The notes under the pieces: model-generated
Seen by the model: only the letters and a program-made list of their open reading frames with translations
Database searches by the model: none
What the model was told of the DNA's origin: nothing
From: Amoebophrya sp. A120
Taxonomy: Eukaryota; Sar; Dinophyceae; Syndiniales; Amoebophryaceae
Assembly (NCBI GenBank): GCA_905178155.1
Contig: CAJINV010000005.1
Coordinates: 7,432,989-7,496,988 of the forward strand
Direction: 5' to 3'
DNA: 64,000 nt
Program-made: the position numbers and the translations under genes
Shown here: in pieces, positions 21,255 to 33,200 of the stretch
Position numbering within the stretch: position 1 is the stretch's first letter
How the letters are laid out: each line of letters begins with the position of its first letter

Positions 21255-24200
21255 ATGTTGGTCAAAATGTTGGCGTCCCTGGTGTTCGTCGCATCACCGG
21301 GCATGATTCTTTTGCAGCTTTTGTGCTACTCCTGCTGCTTTTACAACATCAGCACGCCTAACAATCTCGTATTCGTCACCGCGACCAAGCTCCAAAAGAA
21401 GTCCGCGACTTCTTCATCTGTCGGCAAGAAAACTACGAGCGTCAGCCTGGACGACTTCGACTTCTCAGGTAACGTGCCTACTGCAAGTAGAACTCGAGCA
21501 GGGACGCCGGCGGGTCGTACTGAACTGCAACAGGACGCGACGAAACCCCAGCCGCGTGGCCGAGCGAACGCTGCAGGAAGTGAAGAGGAGATGACCCCGT
21601 CGTCGCAACAAGCTGCAGCGACATCAACGAATCCGCCTTCGTTTCTCATCCCACCGCCAGGCCGAGACTTTTCGTTTGACGCCGAGGACAATGATGTGGT
21701 TGGTGATGTTGCAAGAACGTCTCAGCTTCACGGTAGCAGCAGTGACGTGCTGATTGACATTCCGCTGGAGGAGATCCCGGAGGGGATTGCGGAGGGCACG
21801 ACGGAAATAAATGGCGCAGAAGAGCTTGTCCCCCCTAGCAGCTGCGGGACATCAGCTGCTGGTGGCCGCGGCCGCAAGGGAACGAGCCTTTCTACTACCA
21901 TTTTTGGAAAGACCATGAGCGGCACGACTTCGAGTCAGGACGAACACGAGGCCGTAGCGAGGGCAGGAGCAGCCTCGAAGACGTGTACAACTGCATCTGC
22001 AGCAGTAGATGGCAGCAATAAGAAGGGCACATCAGCGAATTCAAAAAGCCTGTTCCAGAACCTACTTGACAAGGCAGCACGGGAGTACGACTACGCGGTT
22101 ATGTATGCACTGCAAAAGTATCGAACTAGGATAAAAAATCGCATGACAAATTTCCTCAGCATGAAAAATCATGAACAAATCTGTAGTGCGGATTTAACTC
22201 GGCAAAGAAATTTGCAATGCTTATCTGGGAGCTCCACTTCAATACGGAGCCAAGCATGACAAATTTTTGGGCTCCTGTGTGTTGCGTATTCCGCATGGCA
22301 AACTGCGTTTTTGCATGACAGGTAAGGGGACAGCTTTGTGCCCATGCATCACAGATTCTTGAATCATGTCAGACATGCATGACAAATGTAGCAATCTTCC
22401 AGACCCAGACATTTTTACACTTGATAAGTCATGGAGTTTAGCAATACAAATTGCATCTTGCCAGACCCGGACATCTCTGCGCTTGAACTTGATACATAAC
22501 GAAGCGCATAGGATAAGAGTTTCCCCGTCGGGCCCACATACCGCATCCCCACATTCCAGGCATCATGAGGAAACTCGCAGTCGCATAAGTAGAAAGCACG
22601 TAGCACATTTTCAAGAGCGTGAATGCTAGAAAACAGCTGCATCCGCACTCGCCCTATCGATCCATGAAGGTTTTTTATCATGCAGCTGCACGCGTGCGCC
22701 TGGGCGCATTGGGGATTCGACGCACGCGTGCGCGGTATTTCATGCAAAGAGGCGTTTTTCAGAATGCATGTTTATTCAGAGTGTATTGCCTGCTCCTGCA
22801 CGCGTGCACCCGGGCGCATTGGAGATCTAGCGCACGCGTGCACGGATTCCCATGCATGCTGCGCAATTTTTTCTACGATACCTTGGCGAACTGGTAATTT
22901 TGCAGATACTATCAAATGCAAATATGTCTGAGTCTGGAAAGTTGGAACTTGTCATGCTGGTCTTGCATTCTTGTGAAATCTGTGCCTCATGACCAACAAA
23001 AGTGGCAGCCTCGCGCGTGGTTATACAAGAAATGGATGCACACGCGCAGCCCTTGGAATGCCAGAAAAGTAATTTTTTTTGCAACAAAATAAATAATGAG
23101 TTACATCTTTTTACTGCAGAGAAAAAACATTTTATTCACGTGCATGACATAATTGCCAACCGAATTTTCACGGTGTGAAGACAATCAACGACGAAGAAAC
23201 GCGGGCGGTGTGAACACTGGCCATCTTGCATGTCAAGCAGAATCTAGGTGGGATTCAGTGTTTCTTAGTCGCAATCAATCTATGGTGACTATCGTCACAG
23301 CCTGTGGGGAAAAATTTAGGGTTCCAAACAACACACAAATTCTGACGTCTCAGTCACGGGGGTAAAGCATGAAAGTTCAAATTTGTTCTAATCGCCCTAA
23401 ATTTATGAGAAATCCGATCAACCATCGTTGATCATCACTAGCTTACAGTGTGGGATTAGAATGAACTTCATTTTTGGTTCATTTGTATGAGCATGCTGAT
23501 TTCACATTGGGTCCAAATTTGAACGACAAATTTAGAGCCTGATTTCAATGAGCATTCAATTTAGGTCGTAGGGAATTTGCTTGGCTTATGATCCTGGTGG
23601 ATTTCATATCTTGCCTAACATTCCCCCTTCCGAATGAACACTAAATCATCGAAATGAATCAGATGAGATGACTTTGTGTGAAATTCGCATCAATCAATCC
23701 TAGAGATTATTGAAGTCAGCAAAGTGGGCTTTCGCAAATACTTCATTAGCTTTTCTTGAGGGAGCTTTGAAGATTTGAATATACTTCTCGCCTGGAAGTG
23801 GCTTTGTCAATCCATCCGCTAGATTGATATCCGTGTTTACATAGCACAAGTCTTTTACGTAGTCTCGTACTAGGTGTAGTCGAAGACTCATGTGCTTGGA
23901 TCTTTTCGTGGCTACGGTTGTCTGACTCAACGCAAGCGCGGACTTGTTGTCGTTGAAGATCAACGGTAGAGATCCTGACTCTTGTTCTGAAAACCAGTTC
24001 AAATATCCTTGGTCCATAGTCATCCTTACACAGTCATACATCGCGCAATACTCGGCTTCCATTGTTGACGTAGCTCGAATCGATTGACGTTTCGACTTCC
24101 AACAGATGGGAACTCCGCGTCGATATAGGATTGTTCCTGACGTGGATCGAAAACTTACAGAACATCCTGCAAAATCTGCATCGCAGAAAGCAATAGTGTC

Positions 24201-27200
24201 TCTGTATTCCTTGTTTTCTAGCTCTGCGGCTTTTGTGTAGATTTCTTTGAACTTTTTCTCTTGCTGCTTGCTGTATTCCAATCCTTGCGATTTGGTTCCT
24301 TTCAAATACGCCAGAATACGCTTAGCATCTTTTACCGTTTGGTCGGTTGGACTAGCTACCTGCGTCGCTACTCTTTGTACTGCGAATGCGATATCAGGCC
24401 GGGCAACGCAACTGATATACAACATTCCGCCTACTAGCGATCTTATCGGAAATGTGGAATTCGACGGCGAGTCCAAGTCTGCGTGGGAATTTGGTAAACA
24501 TGGGGAAACTACTGCGCGGCAGTCCTTCATGTGAAATTTCTCAAGCAGCTTATCAATTGCGTCTTCGCAAGTGATTTTCATGACTCTCTTTTTCGCGTTG
24601 AAGGTCAACTTTGCGCCGAGAAGGTCGCGGATCTCATTGCCTTCCTTGTCATATTCTGCGAGAATTTCTTTTCCTGGGAACTCTGCTAAAATTGCATTCA
24701 TTTCTGCAGCGACAAGGTCATCATCTTCGCCTGAGATAATGTTGTCATCTACGTAAACTGCTAGCCAGAGCTCTTGCTCTTTTCCCTGTTTGTCTTTTGC
24801 AAACTTCTTGAACAAACCTGGTTCGTGTTCGGATACAACCCAGCCTAACTTCTTGAGTCTGCCGGAATATTCGTCATACCAGCGGCGTGGGCTGATCTTC
24901 AGACCGTATAACGACTTTAACAGCCTGACAACATCGCCTTTTTCTTTGTTCTTGCTCCAGCTGTTGTGCTTGGGCAGGCGACATAACGCGATCTCGTCAC
25001 CTAGAGCTGCACGCACAAACGCATTTGAAATATCGAACTGTCTAACTTTCCATCCGCGTGCTGCTGCTTCAACAAGTAAATACCTGTTAGCGGCATGGCT
25101 CACAGTTGGGCTGTATATTTCTCCTTGAAGAGATAGCTTTTGCCTGTTTCCTAGTGCTACGAGACGACACTTGTAGCGTCCGTCTCTCTTCTTCGTGTAG
25201 ATGCATACCGTCGGGATAATCTCTAACTTATCACCCATCTCTTTGATGTCTTCTGCGGTTGCATGCCTCCACGTTTTTGCTTCTTCTAGCGCTAGGCGTT
25301 CTTTCGTATCTGACTCGATCCATTTGATTGCGTCAGGACTTTCCAGACACTTGGCCCAAGTGTGCTGCAAGCCAAAGAGGTAAGGAGTTTCGTCCTCCTC
25401 TAATTCATGACGAATCTGGAATATAGCTTCTGCTTCTTTTTCAAATTCCATCGGAAGATCTTTCAAAAGGTCAGATGACGACACAAGATTGACTTTCTGC
25501 CTTTTCTTTGCTCGAGGGCCACGACTTTGGCCTTTGTCGTTGCGTTCTTTGCGCTTTTTCTTGTCATGCCCTCGGCCCTTCTTGCGAAGTTTCTTTCGTG
25601 TAGGTCCTTCAACGAGGATCCTAGGCGCTTCTTGTGTCTCGTTCTCTTTTTCATCAGCATCAACTGTATTAGACTTTCTTTTTCGATTTCCATTCTCAGC
25701 TTTCTTTTTCTGCTTCGGGGATTTTTCAGGCGCCTCCTCTGAAAACAAATCGAGCCAATCCTGATTAGGGTTTTGATTTTCCTCGCCCCCTTCCTCAGGT
25801 TGCTCACCCCCTTCGAAACTCTTGCCCTCGTCGTTTTCGACGGTTTCTTTTTCCTTCGAACTGCGTTTGTCCGCATCTTCTTCATCTTTCGAACGATCGG
25901 TCCTCGGAGCGTCCTGACCACGACTGCTTTGATCATGATCTACAGCGGGCACATTCGGCTCTACGAGCTGCGAACTATCACCCAGACGCGCCGGATTCGG
26001 AAAATCAATTAACAACTTGTCAGCGTCCGGCTTCAGATCATCTATCTTGCTGACCAGCACTGATTCATCAAACTTACAACACTTCACCTCGTGGACTCCG
26101 AAGCGGATTTTGGAGCTTTTCTTACATCGACCATCTGCGGACCACATGCCTACCAGGTATGTAGAATTTTCTTGGGCGTAGCCTAGAAAGATTCCACGGG
26201 TAAACCGGTCTTCAAGCTTCGACTTCTGTGAGTGATCCTTCGCGTATACCAAGCATCCGAAACGTCGGAAATACTTGATGGAAGGTTTTCTTTTGAAGCG
26301 TTTTTCAAATGGCGACTCGCCTCCTTTGGCTGTAGGGGTTCGGGCGAATATGTGGGAGAAAGTGCGTGCTGCATAACTCCACATACGCTTATCGACTCCG
26401 ACCATCATTGCCCTCACTCCGTTCTGGTGAGTTTGATTGTATCTTTCAACTTTTCCATTTTCTTGTGGTTCGTATGGAGCTGAGTAGTCAGTATGAATCG
26501 GCGGGGACTGTTTCTGTGCTGTCTTTTTCCAAGTGCTACCTGGTTCCTTGAACTCTTTGGCATTGTCGGATCTCACTCTTTTCGGTGGTCCCTCTTCATT
26601 TATCCAGACCTGCAGCTTTGCGCCTGCTTCTGCTTTGCTTTTGCAGATGAAAGAACGAGGCCAGCTGGTTGCTTGATCGATGGCATTTAGCACCCATCTT
26701 TGCGACCAGTAGTCAGGTTCCCACGGTCCAGTAAAGTCAAAATCAACTTGGTCATTGAATTTTTCAACTTTGTAGCATTCTTTCTTCGCTTTTGCATGTT
26801 GCGCGCCTTTGCTTTTCGCGAGATCGCAGGCAGGACATCGGACTACTATTCCTGGTAGACTACGATGTCCAGCACGCTGATGATCAAGAAGCATTTTCTC
26901 AGCCTTTGTCATCATAGTGGACTCTGTCTCGATCTCTTCGCACAACAAACCCTTTTCACCTGGATCTTCGTTGAACCCAAGTGCCACGGCCGGCAGCTTG
27001 GTTCCGATCCCTTTGTGAAGAAAAATTCTCTTTCCTGTCTTCCTACTTTGCAAGTAGTTGCCCCCTTCGTCGAAAACAACTCTATAGCCTTCTTTCTTCA
27101 GTTGCTCGACACTGAGGAGGGTCTGTGGAAGGAATGGATGGAATATTGCACGCTTGCAACCAAGTGCGTTTGGTTTCAATGTGCCAAAATATCCAGGGCC

Positions 27201-30200
27201 ATCCAACTCTTTTCCGTCTGCTACAGTTATTCGCACTGGATTACTGTCGTCCCAAGATTCGAAAATCTCTGGTCGGCCCGACATGTGACTTGTTGCGCCA
27301 CTGTCGCAAATTGCATCATCGACACAATTAAAAGCTGTTTCATGATTTCGGTGCTGCTCGTCCTTTTTATTCCGATGAGCATCGTTCGCCTCGCGCACCT
27401 TCCTCAATGCTGATTCGCGAACGCTGTAGAGGTGTGCTAGCTTTCTTGCTGTGTACTCGGGCGAATGATTTTGCTCGCTTTCTTTTGCTACGATTGAAAA
27501 TACTGCATCTTGTGACAGATTGCATTTCTCAACTCGTTCGGCTTTGGACGCATCCGAAACATGAGATCGAGGAAATAAAATCTTACGGATTTCGCGATCG
27601 GTCGACTCAAGAGCCTGGACTTGTTGTGTCATATTTGCCATCTCTGGGGTTGCAAATTGCTCAGCAAGCTCCAGCTCTGCTCTTTTTCGTTTTCCTTTCA
27701 GCTGTCTCGTTGGACCAGCTGCATCATTGGTACAAATTTCATCTTCATTCTTATCGAGATTCGAGAATAAATCATCCATATCGATTAATGATGAAGAATC
27801 TGGATTGAAGATGTCAAGCTTGCTGTCGAACACACATTCATCTTCTTCAAAATGACTTGTAGTCACTGGTGGTTCATCACCAGGTGGTTGTTCTTTTTGT
27901 GGGGGGTTCTTTTGGGGGGGTATTTTTGTTAAAAATTTAGTTGAAAAACATCGCGAATAATTTGTATTATAACATCGAGTTTTCGTCAGCCGTAAGAATA
28001 GTTTTCTTACTTTTTGTAGTTTGTGTAACAAGCTACTTTTCTTCGAAACACCATCTAAGACTCAGTATTTCCTACCCTTCTTTCCTTTTCCTTTCTTACC
28101 TCCACCCTTCGGCTTGTCGTTGCCCTTGCGAACAGTATTCGTGTTGTTACCCTTACCGGAATTCTTATTGGAAGACTTGTTATTGACCTTATTGCCGTTT
28201 TTGTACCAGCAATCCTTGGTGTTGTGGGATTCCGAATTGCAATTCGAACACCACTTGGAATCTCCTGCGTAATTGGCCGCATGACTGTCGTCATTGCTAC
28301 CAGCAGTGTGATTCTGGGTCAAGTTCGGATTTTGCGCGATCAGATTCGCAGCGGCTTGCTGGATCAGACTCGGCATCTCTTTCTTCAACATATTGGAGAA
28401 CATCTGCTTCTCACGGTTCTTCTGAACGTGATCCGGGCGCGGGCCATGCTGGTTGCGAGAATTCTTGTTGCGGACCAGATTAGCTTTGTGCTTCGTGGTC
28501 TCTCCGTTGCTAGACAGAGCGCGTTCTTCCTCGACCATATGATTCTTGGTTTCTTCGAAACTGAATCCATTAGCCAAGGCACGCTTGTTGCACTCATCGA
28601 ATTCCTCGCGCATGTTCCCGAAGATACAGTGATAGCGTAACTCTTCGGCCGTAACTTTAGCGCCCAGTTTGAAATTCCAGAAGTTCTTCAGTTTGTCAAT
28701 ATGTTCTTCCACGGTTTCATCTTCACCCTGCTTGCTGTTGAAATATTCCTTGATCAACATGCGGCGGGCACCGGCGGTCTGCGGGTTAGCCTTTTCCTTG
28801 ATCTGAAGCATCAACCAGACTACACACGCGTCAGCCCCGGGCTCTTCCTGAATGTCCTGAGCTTTGGCTCGGGCCTTTCCGGTTAAGGATTTGAATACTG
28901 TACCATACAACTTCGCGTAAGCTGAGCGCACTTCGGTTGTGTAGGTGGGCCAGAAGTCGTTTTCGTGTTTGCCGTCAGCAACCCACTGGTCGCAGGCTAA
29001 CTGATCGACCTCATCCCACTTGTCCATGCAGACTTTTCCTTCTAAGTCCTCTTTGAACTGGGGACCGATGTTCAACGAGAACGCCTGAGCGATCACGCTA
29101 CCCTTGAACGTCTGGAAGTCCTTTCCAGTTTCTCCCTCGTGTTCCGCGTCGTACAGCATTCCGACGGTGCCGGAAGTGCTCGGACGATGGTCATCACCCG
29201 GCGCCCCCATCTTTTCACGATGAGCACGCGCGTCGCGGTTGTGTCGTCTGTTGTACTCGGTACACGCGTAGGCGGCTACCTGTACAAGAAATTTGCAATC
29301 GAATTCAGATGGTATTCAGCATTTCAAATGCGATCATCTTGTTGAATTCACGATGCAATTACAGACAAAATCAGAATTACGCTTAGACTTCTATTTTCAA
29401 AAACCGATGTAATTCAGTACCTTTTTCGTGGCCTGCTGTCGGGTCCTTGCTCTTGTACCGGCCTGCTGCTCGGTACGTTAAATCCGCCGCCCAAAACTGT
29501 AATAGTTTTTGTTGGGGAGGATTAACATGCGATTTTTGTGCTCTTGCCATGTGTGCTCGCATTCAAAATTTCCAATGATTTTAGAAAACAGACCGAAAAT
29601 AAGTACAATTTTAGTACCTGTCTTGTTCCTCGCTCGATGCTTCGGCAAAGGTTACGGGCTTCGTAGCGCGCACCTTTGGTCGCTTTGTCTCTCTTGCACC
29701 TGTGTAGGTGTATGATTACAAATTCTCTCTTACTTTCAAACAGCCTCTGACCGTGTATCAGCAATTGATATCACGGCAGCAAATCACCACTGTTGGTTGA
29801 TTTGAACTCGGTGGCTGGGGGTTATTTTGCCTAAATTTTTAGTTCAAATTCAAACAAAAATTCTATTCAAAAACACTACCAAAAATTCAAAATTTTCTTT
29901 ATTTTTCTTCGTGCTTTTAGTACCTTCCTGCGGGTCTTGGTGTGGTTGGTGGTTTGGTTCTGGTCCTGGCTTGGTAGGTGTTGTCGTGTTGCGGGGGGAC
30001 CAGGCTTGGTAGTTGTTGTCGTGTTGGCACTGGTCGTGTCTTGTGTCAGCGCTCAAGGCTGTGCCGTTAGAATGTCAACCGAATTTTCACGGTGTGAAGA
30101 CAATCAACGACGAAGAAACGCGGGCGGTGTGAACACTGGCCATCTTGCATGTCAAGCAGGATCTAGGTGGGATTCAGTGTTTCTTAGTCGCAATCAATCT

Positions 30201-33200
30201 ATGGCGACTATCGTCACAGCCTGTGGGGAAAAATTTAGGGTTCCAAACAACACACAAATTCTGACGTCTCAGTCACGGGGGTAAAACATGAAAGTTCAAA
30301 TTTGTTCTAATCACCCTAAATTTATGAGAAATCCGATCAGCCATCGTTGATCATCACTAGCTTACAGTGTGGGATTAGAATGAACTTCGTTTTTGGTTCA
30401 TTTGTATGAACGTGCTGACTTCACATTGGATCCAAATTTGAACGACAAATTTAGAGCCTGATTTCAATGAGCATTCAATTTAGGTCGTAGGGAATTTGCT
30501 TGGCTTATGATCCTGGTGGATTTCATATCTTGCCTAGCAATAATTTCATAATTATTTTTCCAGGTGAATAAAATAAAAGAACTATTTTAAATGAAAGTAA
30601 AAGAATTATTTTTTTCTTGGAGAAAATCAATAACTCTTTTATTTATTTTTTTGCTTTCATTGCTTGCGAAACCGCATGAGAAATTGCCTGTCTTGGCCTG
30701 TCGTTGTCGCCTCTCCTTTCGCCTCTCCTTTCGCCTGTCGTTTCGCCTCTCCTTTCGCCTGTCGTTTCGCCTGTCGTTTCACCTCTCGCCGTCACCTGTC
30801 GCGGTCACCTGTCGCCGTCACCTCTCGTCTGGGGTATGTGATTACAGAACCCGGAAGTCAAGCAATAGAGTATAAATATTAATCATGAGCAAATCTGTAG
30901 TGCGGATTTAACTTGGCAAAGAAATTTGCAATGCATAAATGCGAAAATCAGTGAGTGCGATACTTTTGCCATGCATATTATGTACGATGCGCCGAAATCC
31001 GACCAAGCGCAAAAACTCTTTCGCAAGTACGCTATCCAGTGCAAAACTATCGTACTCGTATAAATGCGAGTCTTGCATCACAAATCTTGTTCCCAAGGAA
31101 AATCAGCATTACAAATTTTATTTCTCATGCTGAGGAAATTTGTAATGCATTTATACGAGTGCAACACTTTTGCACAGGATATACGCACGAGAGCAGGAAG
31201 TGCTGAAAATAAATTCACAGTGTGGCATCGCGGATAAGGAGGTAGAAGTCTACTACATCGGGGAGCAGCAACTCGACACGTCCGGTATGCATTGCAAATA
31301 TGTCTGGGTCTGGAAGAAAGCAAGTTTGTTATGCTTGTCTGGCATGACTCTTAAATCTGTGATGCATAAGCAGGATAGGGCCTTCTGGCTGTCATGCAAA
31401 AACGCTGCTTGATGTCATGCGGACAACGAAATGCACAGCAGCTCAAAAAGTTGTCATGCGTGGCTGCGTATTGAAGTGCGCCTACCATTCACAGACTTGC
31501 ATCACAAGTTTCCAGCAGACCCAGACATAATTGCATTTCACATCCGGTGGCCAGCTGCAACTCTCAGGGACAGGTTCTTCAGACCCGTCAACCCCCAAAT
31601 TCGGCACAACGAGGTTGTTACCCTGTGCAAAAGTATCGTACTCGTAGTAATTGCAACCATGCATTACAAATCTTTTTCTTAAGGTAAATCCGCATTACAA
31701 ATTTTATTTCTGACGCTCAGAAAATTTGTAATGCATTCATACGAGTGCGTTGCTTTTGCATTTCATAGTTGTCCACCGCAGGTAGTTGTACTTCTAACGC
31801 AGCTGCACTCTCTTGTACGTCAAGCGCCGCCTCGGCCTCTTCCTCCAGTGATATGTTGAATACAGCAGCAGCCCCCGCGGCCGCCCCGGCGATTATGCAG
31901 TACTCCCCGGCTTATTTTGAAAGCATGGAGCCCTACAACTACAACCGTGGTCCGATGTATAATCACCATCGCTCACCTGCTGCTCCGAGTGGCGGCGGGC
32001 AGCAGCCTCCTGTTGTGCAAGTGATCAATAACATGCCCGTGGCGGCCCACACTGGTGCCCAGAAGCTCGACACTTCCCTGTCCAGCAATACCCGCCGGGT
32101 TCTGAAAGCGAACATTGAGCAGGGGAACGAAATATCAAATGCAAATATGTCTGGGTCTGGAAGATTCTACACTTGTGATGCTGTCTCAAATTTGTATTGC
32201 ATGACGAGCAAGAGAGACCAAGAGAACTCCAGTTTGTGCTACGCGGAGAGGGTAAGTCTCACACGGTATAGGTGTCACAAAGTCCTCTAAAAATCAGTGA
32301 TGCTAGGGCATGCATCACAGACATCATGGGTCATTCAAAATATGCATGACAAACCTGGGAATCTTCCAGACCCAGACACTTTTGCAGTTGATGCGAAAAC
32401 TTGATCACGCAATTAGAGCAGAAGGGCTTATTCGACAAACCGAAAAAACCCCACTGCTGCTGCCGCGCCTTGTCCTTTTTCACACGATATGGATTGCAAA
32501 AATGTCTGGGTCTGGAAGGTTGCAACTGGTCATGCTAAATCCGAATCATGCAAAAATCTGTGTTGCATGAGTGTCAAAAGCTGTCCACTTTTGACCAAGT
32601 TGGGAGGGAGTTTCTCATGCAGGATAGGCATGAAAGAGACCTCACAGACTCTGTCATGCTAGGTCCCGCATTCCAGACCTCAAGGGTCATGGAAAACCTG
32701 CGTGACAAGTTTACACTCTTCCAGACCCAGACACTTTTGCATTTGATACGCGAAACATGTCCCGCCTGGTGGTCCTCGCGATCTGTGCCGCACAGTGCAC
32801 CACGGTGTTATGGATTGCAAATATGTGACCTGGGTCTGGAAGAAGATTGCGAGCTTTGTCATGCTGGCATGGCATGATTCTGCACTCTGTATTGCGTAGC
32901 CACCAAGAGGTCGACTTGCCTGTCATGCAAACCGCAGTTTCTCATGCGAAATACGCAGTACAGAAGCACGCAAAAAACTTGTCATGCTTGGCGGCGCATT
33001 ACAGAGCACTCACTGTTCACGGACTTGCATAACAATTTTCCAGAGCCAGATCGATATTTGCAATGCATAGGTGTGGCAGCAGTACCACTTATTGAAAATC
33101 GGCCAGGACATGCAGTCTTCGGTGACCGATTTTTCTGGGGTATCACGGGAAAAAGTGTTAACGTCAACGGAATTTGTGATGCAGTAACGCATCAGAAAAG

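Larger units (their letters stand above)
23154..30539 (-). mobile_element. Complete Ty1/copia LTR retrotransposon
   Basis: 7,386 bp. Two 467-bp LTRs (TG...CA) flank intact gag and pol frames, with target duplication ATAAT at 23149-23153 and 30540-30544. The polypurine tract GAAGGGGGAA (minus strand) abuts the 3' LTR at 23621-23630. The domain order protease, integrase, reverse transcriptase, RNase H is that of copia. The LTRs differ at about 12 sites, so insertion is recent but not new. It lies antisense inside an intron of gene C. Confidence 0.96.
22104..30977. mobile_element. Introner family I grown to 8.9 kb by nested insertions, in gene C
   Basis: Left end TATGCACTGCAAAAGTATCG, right end TACTTTTGCCATGCATA; TSD TTATG (22099-22103, 30978-30982). 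Removal joins ...YDYAVM to YDAPKSDQ in frame. The inside holds introner remnants, a 7.4-kb copia element and minisatellite sequence. Confidence 0.88.

Noticed and set aside
25489..25936. Extra frames on both strands within the copia pol gene
   Set aside because: They are shadows of the Lys/Glu-rich linker between integrase and reverse transcriptase.
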